Source: an uncultured Bacilli bacterium (lineage in GTDB: Bacteria; Bacillota_I; Bacilli_A; RF39; UBA660). From it: DNA of 12,649 nt. The stretch covers positions 1 to 12,649 of the forward strand of contig CAKOLD010000025.1 in NCBI GenBank assembly GCA_934096015.1, given 5' to 3'. The translations under genes and the position numbers were made by a program. Positions 1 to 5,750 of this stretch are shown piece by piece. The notes below the pieces were generated by a model. The model made no database searches and was not told the origin of the DNA. It saw only the letters and a program-made list of their open reading frames with translations. Position 1 is the stretch's first letter; every line of letters starts with the position of its first letter.

Positions 1-36
1 TCAGAGTCCACTGCCTTACCACTTGGCTACTAGGCA
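1..36 (-). tRNA. tRNA-Gln (anticodon CTG), 5' half only, cut by window edge
   Basis: Read on the minus strand from 36 down to 1, the bases form the 5' half of a tRNA: a 7-base acceptor strand beginning TGCCTAG, T8-A9, a D-stem GCC/GGC enclosing a loop with the invariant GG, and the 5' anticodon strand GTGGA followed by loop bases CTCTGA. This places CTG at positions 34-36, reading glutamine codon CAG. The D-arm and anticodon arm closely resemble bacterial tRNA-Gln as I remember it, including the weak first base pair expected from U1. The 3' half lies beyond the window, so acceptor pairing and CCA cannot be checked. It follows glyS by 20 bases in the same direction and may be cotranscribed with it. 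Confidence 0.88.
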
Positions 37-39
37 ATA

Positions 40-59
40 TAAAGACTTAAAAGTCTTTA
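40..59 (-). other. Perfect inverted repeat between glyS and tRNA-Gln
   Basis: Positions 40-48 and 51-59 are exact reverse complements (TAAAGACTT and AAGTCTTTA) around two bases. In RNA this gives a hairpin of about eight pairs with a four-base loop that includes the glyS stop codon. On the minus strand only CTTTATATT follows, not a clean T-run, so it is a poor intrinsic terminator. It could be a weak terminator, a 3' end stabiliser for glyS mRNA, or a processing signal ahead of the tRNA; the sequence does not decide. Confidence 0.45.
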
Positions 60-1427
60 AAATTTAATTTTGTCTTTTATAAAGTCTGCTACTTCATCTA
101 CTTTTAATACTATTTGTTCCATAGTATCTCTATTTCTTACTGTTACAGTACCGTTATTAACGGTATCATCATCTACAGTAATTGCAAATGGTGTACCTAT
201 AGCGTCACATCTTCTATATCTTTTTCCAATACTACCTGCTTCATCGTAGCTTACCATAAATTCTGAACATAAATTGGCATAAATTTCTTGAGCTTTCTCA
301 GAGTGAAATTTCTTTACTAATGGAAGTATTGTAGCTTTTATTGGTGCTAAATAAGGATGTATTTTCAAAAGCTCTCTAGTTTCTCCATTTGTTAATTCTT
401 GATTTTCGTAAGCATTACAAATTAAGGCTAAGAATAATCTATCGACACCTACTGATGGTTCAATTACGTATGGAAGATATTTTTCATTAGTTTCTGGGTC
501 TAAATATCTTAAGTCTTTTGAAGAATGTTCCATATGAACACCTAAATCGTAATCTGTTCTATCAGCTATACCCCATAATTCTCCCCATCCCATTGGGAAT
601 AAATATTCTATATCAGTAGTTGCTTTACTATAAAATGACAATTCTTCTTTTTTATGATCTCTAAATCTTAAATTTTCTTTTTTTATTCCTAAACTTTTTA
701 AAAAGTCCATACAATAATTTTTATAATATCCAAACCATTCTAAGTCTGTTCCTGGTTTACAGAAAAATTCTAATTCCATTTGTTCAAATTCTCTTGTTCT
801 AAATATAAAGTTTCCTGGAGTTATTTCATTTCTAAAACTTTTTCCTATTTGAGCTATTCCGAAAGGAACTTTAGCACGCATGCTTCTTTGAACATTTAGA
901 AAATTAACAAATATTCCTTGAGCAGTTTCTCCTCTTAAATAAACTTTACTTTTAGCATCTTCTGTTACTCCTTGATGAGTTTCAAAAAGTAAATTAAATT
1001 TTCTAATTGGAGTGAAGTCATTTTCACCACATTTAGGACAAGTTATTTTATTTTCTCTAATATAATTTTCTAATTGAATATTTTCCCATCCATCTGCTGT
1101 TTCTACTCCATCAGTATAATCTTCAATAAGTTTATCTGCTCTATAACGGCTTTTACATTTTTTACAATCTATAAGGGGATCTGCAAAAGAAGCAACATGA
1201 CCACTTGCTACCCAAACTTCTGGATTCATTAGAATTGCAGAATCTAATCCGTAATTATAAAAGTTTTCTTGAACAAATTTTTTGTGCCAAGCATCTTTTA
1301 TATTTTGTTTTAATTCTCTACCAAGAGGGCCGTAATCCCAAGTATTAGATAGTCCTCCATAAATTTCACTTCCTTGATATATAAATCCATATTGTTTACA
1401 ATAATTTACTATTTCGTCCATTTTCAT
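57..1427 (-). CDS. glyS: Glycyl-tRNA synthetase, single-chain dimeric type
   Basis: Attaches glycine to tRNA-Gly using ATP, in the cytoplasm. The 456-residue chain is the homodimeric class II form (as in Staphylococcus, Thermus and eukaryotes), not the alpha2-beta2 form with separate glyQ and glyS. Visible landmarks: an N-terminal catalytic start around residues 12-40 (YGFIYQGSEIYGG, WDYGPLG), four paired cysteines (C88, C91, C130, C133) that could bind zinc, motif 2 around residues 197-221 with FRNE at 198-201, and motif 3 with GVDR at 327-330. The last roughly 100 residues form the HGTP-type anticodon-binding domain. The ATG at 1427 is chosen because GGCGGAGGAA lies about seven bases upstream; the second Met (residue 3) is too far from it. 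It lies 26 bases after the LOG-family gene, and there is no room for a T-box leader between them, so it probably shares the upstream promoter at 2051-2023. Confidence 0.97.
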   Translation of the reverse strand: MKMDEIVNYCKQYGFIYQGSEIYGGLSNTWDYGPLGRELKQNIKDAWHKKFVQENFYNYGLDSAILMNPEVWVASGHVASFADPLIDCKKCKSRYRADKLIEDYTDGVETADGWENIQLENYIRENKITCPKCGENDFTPIRKFNLLFETHQGVTEDAKSKVYLRGETAQGIFVNFLNVQRSMRAKVPFGIAQIGKSFRNEITPGNFIFRTREFEQMELEFFCKPGTDLEWFGYYKNYCMDFLKSLGIKKENLRFRDHKKEELSFYSKATTDIEYLFPMGWGELWGIADRTDYDLGVHMEHSSKDLRYLDPETNEKYLPYVIEPSVGVDRLFLALICNAYENQELTNGETRELLKIHPYLAPIKATILPLVKKFHSEKAQEIYANLCSEFMVSYDEAGSIGKRYRRCDAIGTPFAITVDDDTVNNGTVTVRNRDTMEQIVLKVDEVADFIKDKIKF

Positions 1428-1453
1428 TAATAATTCCTCCGCCTTCTTAATAT

Positions 1454-2002
1454 CTAATTTATTTCATTCATGAATTCGTCTACATAAATTTTTAATTCTT
1501 CTAAATTATTTACTATTTTAAAGTCATCAAATAATTCTCCAGAAATAAATCCTAAATTTTTTGCACTGCCTAACCACTTGATTATTTCATCATAAAATCC
1601 TTCATAGTTATAAAGTAATATTAATTTCTTTTTATCTTCACTTCTATATTCTTCTAAAGCACTTGCAAATTCAGCGATTGTCCCTATTCCTCCTGGAAGT
1701 ATAAGAATTATATCTGATATATTATACATCCATTTAAATCTTACTAATGTGTCATTTACTAAATGGGTGTGAGCTTTTGGTAATTCTTTTAAGTCATCTT
1801 TATATTTTTCTACAGTGAATGCTTCAATATCTCTTCCTTCTTCAGCAAAAGCATGATAACATTCTCCCATCATTGAATAACTTGCTGCTCCAAAAACTAA
1901 ATCTAGATTTCTTTTTGTTAAAAATTTAGAAGCTTCCCTTGCTAAAGTTAAATATTTAGGATCTATTATTTTACTACTACTAGTTGCTATAAATACATTC
2001 AT
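1454..2002 (-). CDS. LOG-family (TIGR00730-type) Rossmann-fold protein, possible nucleotide phosphoribohydrolase
   Basis: This 182-residue protein has the size and core motif of the LOG/YvdD family, whose characterised members release the base from nucleoside 5'-monophosphates (cytokinin riboside monophosphates in plants, AMP-like substrates in some bacteria). The signature PGGxGTxxE is intact as PGGIGTIAE at residues 103-111. R88 sits 15 residues before its proline, the spacing of the catalytic arginine in LOG proteins as I recall them. The N-terminal glycine-rich loop is atypical: FGAASYSMMG at 37-46 where GGGxxGLMG is usual. Start ATG at 2002 follows AAGGAAGGTG at good spacing. A promoter lies just upstream, and glyS starts 26 bases after the stop. 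The substrate cannot be inferred; purine salvage or removal of damaged nucleotides is speculation. Confidence 0.85.
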   Translation of the reverse strand: MNVFIATSSSKIIDPKYLTLAREASKFLTKRNLDLVFGAASYSMMGECYHAFAEEGRDIEAFTVEKYKDDLKELPKAHTHLVNDTLVRFKWMYNISDIILILPGGIGTIAEFASALEEYRSEDKKKLILLYNYEGFYDEIIKWLGSAKNLGFISGELFDDFKIVNNLEELKIYVDEFMNEIN

Positions 2003-2022
2003 ACTGCACCTTCCTTTTATTA

Positions 2023-2051
2023 ATTATATTATTTTTAATTAATTTTGTCTA
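2023..2051 (-). promoter_or_regulatory. Sigma-A-type promoter for the LOG gene-glyS-tRNA-Gln unit
   Basis: On the minus strand TAGACA (2051-2046, five of six matches to TTGACA) is followed after exactly 17 bases by a perfect TATAAT (2028-2023). The -35 lies within the last codons of sufU and the -10 just after its stop. The expected start near 2016 would leave only about 13 bases of leader, falling right at the AAGGAAGG ribosome binding site. It gives the downstream genes expression independent of the suf operon, although readthrough from sufU is also possible because I see no terminator between them. Confidence 0.75.
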
Positions 2052-2476
2052 TTGTCTTTATATTCTTTTAAGGCTTTTTTTATGCCTACATAAGGAAGGG
2101 TAACACAGGTTTTACGATTGGCTTGTTTATAAATTTCACTAAAAGCAAAGCCTTCTTTTAATTCTTCTTCATTGTATGTTTTTTCTTCAACCATGTTAAG
2201 AAAATTATCAATGTATTTTTCTACTTCATTTATATTTTTACCTATTAAATTTTTTAACATAATTGATGTTGAAGATGTACTTATTGCACAGGCTTCTCCA
2301 CTAAATGCTATATCTTTTAATATATCATTTTCAATTTTAAGATAGAGATTTATATCATCTATACATGATTCATTATTAGAATTTACTTTTATATAGCCTT
2401 CTTTGTCTATAGTCACTTTATTAAAGGGATGAGTATAGTGTTCTAATATTATTTCTCTTTTTATTTCTTCGTCCAT
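2039..2476 (-). CDS. sufU: SufU, zinc-dependent sulfurtransferase for Fe-S cluster assembly
   Basis: SufU accepts persulfide sulfur from the cysteine desulfurase SufS and passes it to the SufBCD scaffold in Gram-positive bacteria. The 145-residue length fits. The expected ligands are present: C38 and D40 (NESCID), C63 (GEACAIS) and C124 (RKTCVTLP), corresponding to C41, D43, C66 and C128 in Bacillus subtilis. The C-x-D site reads CID rather than the usual CGD. The region between C63 and C124 (residues about 70-120) carries the SufU-type insertion that separates it from IscU. Its ATG overlaps the sufS stop by one base (TAATG), and there is only a weak ribosome binding site, so translation is probably coupled to sufS. 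It is the last gene of the suf operon. Confidence 0.94.
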   Translation of the reverse strand: MDEEIKREIILEHYTHPFNKVTIDKEGYIKVNSNNESCIDDINLYLKIENDILKDIAFSGEACAISTSSTSIMLKNLIGKNINEVEKYIDNFLNMVEEKTYNEEELKEGFAFSEIYKQANRKTCVTLPYVGIKKALKEYKDNRQN

Positions 2477-3672
2477 TATATCATTTCTTTCATTATTTTT
2501 TCTTTATTGCTTAATAGTTCAATTAAATCATCAATTTCAGATTCTGTATTATAAAAATATAAGCTTACTCTTATAGTATTTTTAACACCTGTTACACTTT
2601 TTAAGATCTTAGCACAATGATTTCCTGCTCTTACACATACATTGTATTTATTTAAATAGAAAGCAACATCTTGACTAAATATACCATCTAAGTTAAAAGA
2701 AACAATTCCACTGTCACTTTCTAAATTTAAAATATCTATATAAGGGATTTTTATCAATTTATCTATTAAGTAGCTTTTTAAATGTTTTTCGTAATCATCT
2801 ATGTTTTCCATTCTAATATTCATTAGATATTCTGCTGCGGCTCCTAAACCTATTGCTCCACTGATATTTGGAGTTCCAGCTTCTAATTTATGTGGTAATT
2901 CTTTTAAATAAACTTCGTCTTCATTATCAAAAGACTCGTTCATTCCTCCACCTAAATTTAAAGGCTCCATTGATTCTAACAATTCTTTTTTACCATATAA
3001 AATACCTATTCCTGTAGGGCCACACATTTTATGTCCACTAAATACTAGAAAATCAGCATCTGTTTTTTTTACATCAGTTTTTTTATGAGGAACACTTTGA
3101 GATCCATCAACAACAACAAATATATTTTTAGTATGAGCATATTTAACAATATCTTCGATTGGTCTTTCGTCTCCTACTACATTACTAACAGCAGCTATTG
3201 CGATTAATTTAGTATTTGGTGTAATAGCTTTTATTACATTATCCATTGTTACGTGTAAAGTTTCATCTAAGTCTATATAATTTATTTTAGCACCGGTTTT
3301 TTTTGCTAATAAAAACCATGGCAAAACATTGCTAGCGTGTTCACTTTTTGTTAGAAGTATTTCATCGTTTGGTTCTAATAGATTTTCAAAAAAACCTCTA
3401 GAAATCATATTAAGTGATTCTGTGGCTCCACTTGTAAATATTATTTCTTCTCTTTCTGCATTAATAAATTTAGCAATAGTATTACGAGCTTTTTCAAAAG
3501 CTACATCTACTTTAAAACTAATTGTATAGTCTCCTCTATGAGCATTAGCAGTATAGTTGGTATTATATTCATTAATTGCATCAATAACACATTGGGGTTT
3601 AAAGGTTGTAGCCCCATTATCTAAGTAAATAATATCTTGTTTTAACATAGGAAAATCATTTCTTACGTTCAT
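2476..3672 (-). CDS. sufS: SufS, group II cysteine desulfurase
   Basis: PLP enzyme that converts cysteine to alanine and leaves persulfide on its own cysteine for transfer to SufU. Numbering from the ATG at 3672 (398 residues), the fold-type I aminotransferase landmarks are all present: YLDNGATT near residues 16-23, H112 (SEHASN) stacking on PLP, D189 and Q192 (DGSQ), Schiff-base lysine K215 in SGHKMCGPTG, and catalytic cysteine C353 in AGNHCAKI. The frame is open six codons further to a TTG at 3690, but the ATG at 3672 is the better start: TGAGGTGA lies five bases before it. That Shine-Dalgarno sequence includes the TGA stop of sufD, so the two genes are tightly linked with ten bases between them. 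Confidence 0.96.
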   Translation of the reverse strand: MNVRNDFPMLKQDIIYLDNGATTFKPQCVIDAINEYNTNYTANAHRGDYTISFKVDVAFEKARNTIAKFINAEREEIIFTSGATESLNMISRGFFENLLEPNDEILLTKSEHASNVLPWFLLAKKTGAKINYIDLDETLHVTMDNVIKAITPNTKLIAIAAVSNVVGDERPIEDIVKYAHTKNIFVVVDGSQSVPHKKTDVKKTDADFLVFSGHKMCGPTGIGILYGKKELLESMEPLNLGGGMNESFDNEDEVYLKELPHKLEAGTPNISGAIGLGAAAEYLMNIRMENIDDYEKHLKSYLIDKLIKIPYIDILNLESDSGIVSFNLDGIFSQDVAFYLNKYNVCVRAGNHCAKILKSVTGVKNTIRVSLYFYNTESEIDDLIELLSNKEKIMKEMI

Positions 3673-3682
3673 TTTATTCACC

Positions 3683-4321
3683 TCAATCAAATTTTGTTAT
3701 TTTTTCTTTTAATTTTTTATTTGATAAATTACTTAACAAAAAACTTTTCTTGATAAGTTCTTCACTTTTTTTTCTACTAATACCTTTAGACATTAAGTAA
3801 AATAAATCATTATCTCTTAAGTAACTTATAGCAACTTTATGATTTGCTACTACTAAGTTAGTATCAATTAGCATATCAGGTACTATTTCACAAGTACCGT
3901 TATTTGTTAATATTACTTTTACATTTTCTAATAATTCATTATTTTGATAATCATTTTCAATATTACCTACTATCTTAATATATTCATGTCCACTAACCAG
4001 TGAGTGAATATTGGTTTCAATTCTACTATTTTGACCTTTAAAATTTATTTTAATTTGGGTATTACTACCATTTTTTGTAATGTTTGATAAATTATAAATT
4101 AAAGTAGAATTATTATATATATTAATAGTTATAATTTTATTATTTTGATAATCTTCTTGTAATTCATTAATTATTAAAGTAGAACTATCTAGTAAGTTAA
4201 TTGTCATATTTAAAATGTTATTATTGTTTAAAATAACTAATTCACTGTCTTTAGTTGAATCTATAGTGATTTCATTTTCTTTATAATCATTTAATTCTAT
4301 TTGTTTATTAATTATTTCCAT
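3683..4321 (-). CDS. sufD: Short SufB/SufD-family scaffold protein (SufD-like)
   Basis: SufB and SufD form the beta-helical scaffold that binds SufC and on which Fe-S clusters are built. This protein has 212 residues where SufD usually has about 430, and it retains little beyond the C-terminal SUFBD core. Recognition rests on position (between sufC and sufS) and on the conserved end: VVANHKVAISYLRDNDLFYLMSKGIS at 157-182 matches the family pattern of a histidine followed by DxxLFYLxSRGI. H161 aligns with the functional histidine of SufD (H360 in E. coli). The N-terminal helical part is absent, and the first half is an Asn/Ile-rich predicted beta-helix. The start ATG at 4321 has AAGGAG about 12 bases upstream, unusually far. 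It ends in TGA. It could replace both SufB and SufD, or partner a SufB encoded elsewhere. Confidence 0.82.
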   Translation of the reverse strand: MEIINKQIELNDYKENEITIDSTKDSELVILNNNNILNMTINLLDSSTLIINELQEDYQNNKIITINIYNNSTLIYNLSNITKNGSNTQIKINFKGQNSRIETNIHSLVSGHEYIKIVGNIENDYQNNELLENVKVILTNNGTCEIVPDMLIDTNLVVANHKVAISYLRDNDLFYLMSKGISRKKSEELIKKSFLLSNLSNKKLKEKITKFD

Positions 4322-4351
4322 TAGTAGTTTATTCTCCTTAATACTTTATAC

Positions 4352-5092
4352 TTACTTTATTTGTCCTAAAATCTCATTAAAACCTTGTTGTTCTATAAGT
4401 TCAGCTAGTTTGTAATCACTAGTTAATACTAGGTGTTTGTTATTCATTAAATGTACTTTATCTGGTTTTAAATATTTTAATATTGAGGTATGATGAGTAA
4501 TTATAAGGAGTGAGGCTTTGTGAGTTTCTAAATATTTATTTAAAGCTTCACTTAGGATTTTTAAACTATCTACATCTAACCCAGAATCAAGTTCATCAAG
4601 TAGAATTAAAGATGGTTCTAAGATCCATAAATGTAAAAGTTCATTTTTCTTCCTTTCTCCTCCACTCATTCCTTCATTGATGCCTCTATGAATAAAGCTT
4701 GGATCAATATTAAGTATTTTACATGCTTCTTGGGCCTTTTTATTAAATTCAAAAATATCTACATATTTGTTATTTTTTTCACCTAAAGCAGTTCTTAACA
4801 TTTCACTATTGGTTACACCTTCTATTTCAATTGGTGTTTGATTAACTAAATAGATACCTAATCTTGCACGATTAGTAGTATCTAATTCTAATAAATTGGA
4901 TTCATTATAAGTAATTGAACCACTAAGTACTTTATAGTTGGGATCTCCCATTATTACTTTACATATTGTACTTTTACCTACTCCATTAATGCCCATAATA
5001 GTATGTATTTCATTATCACCAATATTTAAATTAAAATTTTCTAGTATTATTTTATCTTGTACACTTACAGTTAAGTTTTCTATTTTTAACAT
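4352..5092 (-). CDS. sufC: SufC, ABC-type ATPase of the SUF system
   Basis: Cytoplasmic ATPase that binds SufB/SufD and drives the conformational change needed for cluster assembly. It is not a transporter: no membrane partner is encoded nearby. The 246 residues contain Walker A GINGVGKST at 34-42, Q-loop Q85, ABC signature MSGGERKK at 142-149, Walker B LILLDE at 162-167, the D-loop in the SufC-typical form ELDSGLD at 167-173, and H-loop H200 in ITHH. The start ATG at 5092 follows AGGTGA at six bases. It is the first gene of the suf operon, with its own promoter at 5140-5112; sufD begins 30 bases after its stop. Confidence 0.97.
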   Translation of the reverse strand: MLKIENLTVSVQDKIILENFNLNIGDNEIHTIMGINGVGKSTICKVIMGDPNYKVLSGSITYNESNLLELDTTNRARLGIYLVNQTPIEIEGVTNSEMLRTALGEKNNKYVDIFEFNKKAQEACKILNIDPSFIHRGINEGMSGGERKKNELLHLWILEPSLILLDELDSGLDVDSLKILSEALNKYLETHKASLLIITHHTSILKYLKPDKVHLMNNKHLVLTSDYKLAELIEQQGFNEILGQIK

Positions 5093-5111
5093 AATTTGTC
5101 ACCTATGTGTG

Positions 5112-5140
5112 ATTATATCATAAAAAAAAACTATAGTAAA
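5112..5140 (-). promoter_or_regulatory. Promoter of the suf operon, extended -10 type
   Basis: On the minus strand TTTACT (5140-5135, four of six matches to TTGACA) is separated by 17 bases from TATAAT (5117-5112), which carries a TG one base upstream (TGATATAAT), giving a full extended -10. Transcription should start near 5105, almost at the AGGTGA ribosome binding site, leaving a leader of only about 13 bases. The -35 and spacer lie inside the terminator of the upstream gene. I see no obvious Fur-box or other operator. Confidence 0.7.
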
Positions 5141-5152
5141 TTTATAGTTTTT
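5122..5152 (-). terminator. Weak intrinsic terminator after the surface-protein operon
   Basis: Arms 5152-5143 and 5135-5126 pair perfectly over ten bases around a seven-base loop, and on the minus strand the second arm runs into nine consecutive T residues (5130-5122). Only one G-C pair is present, so it is probably leaky. The first arm begins inside the stop codon (5153-5151) of the preceding gene. Confidence 0.65.
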
Positions 5153-5732
5153 AAGCATTGCTTCTTCTTTCTGAGTCAGATTCTGCAATATTAATTTTGG
5201 CTTCTACTTTTTTGCCCATATCATCATTTTGTAACTCACCTAAATTAACATATTCTAATTTAAATATATAATCGTTTGTACTGCCTTTTAGAACGCTATC
5301 TTGTTCAAAAAGAGTAATACTTGAATCGGTAGGAAATTCACCTGATGATAATACAGTTCCATCTTTTCTAGATAAAGTATAATTTAGACTACCACTTATA
5401 GTAAAGGTATTTACTATATTTTCTAGAATAATTTTATAGTATCCTGTATCAGTTCCATTATTTTTTACACTAAATTCTTTTGTAAGAACTGAACCTGGTT
5501 CTATTTTTCCACCCAGTTCAAAATTAGAATTTCCATCAACATATTCAACTTCCAATTTAGCAGTAGAAACTTCTACATCTTCTTTATCTGGAGTAGTATC
5601 TTTAACAGTTGCTGTAAAAAAGGCATAAGACATTCTAAATACTATTATTGCTAAAGTAGCAAGTGCTATAAGTCCTAATACTGTTAATACTTTATTATTT
5701 TTTTCTTTTGCTATTATTTTATTTTCTTCCAT
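5151..5732 (-). CDS. Small secreted TasA/camelysin-like protein
   Basis: The 193-residue protein starts with a charged stretch (residues 1-14) and one hydrophobic segment at about 16-37 ending in MSYAFFTATV. The YAFF pattern resembles the cleavage region of TasA/CalY-type proteins, which are exported and processed by a SipW-like signal peptidase and form extracellular fibres in Bacillus. The rest (about 40-185) is a beta-rich domain with FSVKNNGTDTGYYKI and LSSGEFPTDSS, clearly paralogous to the N-terminal module of the 601-residue protein upstream (FSVTNSGTKSAYYAV, ISSGEIPTQD). It has no cell-wall sorting motif or second membrane segment. ATG at 5732 follows AGGGGGAA. It starts 18 bases after the stop of the upstream gene, and the pair ends in the terminator at 5152-5122. 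No SipW homologue is in the window. Fibre formation is inference from family resemblance. Confidence 0.8.
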   Translation of the reverse strand: MEENKIIAKEKNNKVLTVLGLIALATLAIIVFRMSYAFFTATVKDTTPDKEDVEVSTAKLEVEYVDGNSNFELGGKIEPGSVLTKEFSVKNNGTDTGYYKIILENIVNTFTISGSLNYTLSRKDGTVLSSGEFPTDSSITLFEQDSVLKGSTNDYIFKLEYVNLGELQNDDMGKKVEAKINIAESDSERRSNA

Positions 5733-5750
5733 TTTTCGTTTCCCCCTAAA

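Noticed and set aside
1428..1453. T-box riboswitch before glyS
   Set aside because: Only 26 bases separate the LOG gene from glyS; no stem I, specifier loop or T-box sequence fits there.
3329..3529. Plus-strand open frame of 66 codons inside sufS
   Set aside because: It is the antisense shadow of conserved SufS residues, with no promoter or ribosome binding site.
3673..3690. TTG start giving six extra residues to SufS
   Set aside because: The Shine-Dalgarno TGAGGTGA lies inside this extension and is spaced correctly for the ATG at 3672.
4938..5123. Plus-strand open frame of 61 codons overlapping the start of sufC
   Set aside because: It runs antisense to the SufC Walker A region and is best explained by chance.
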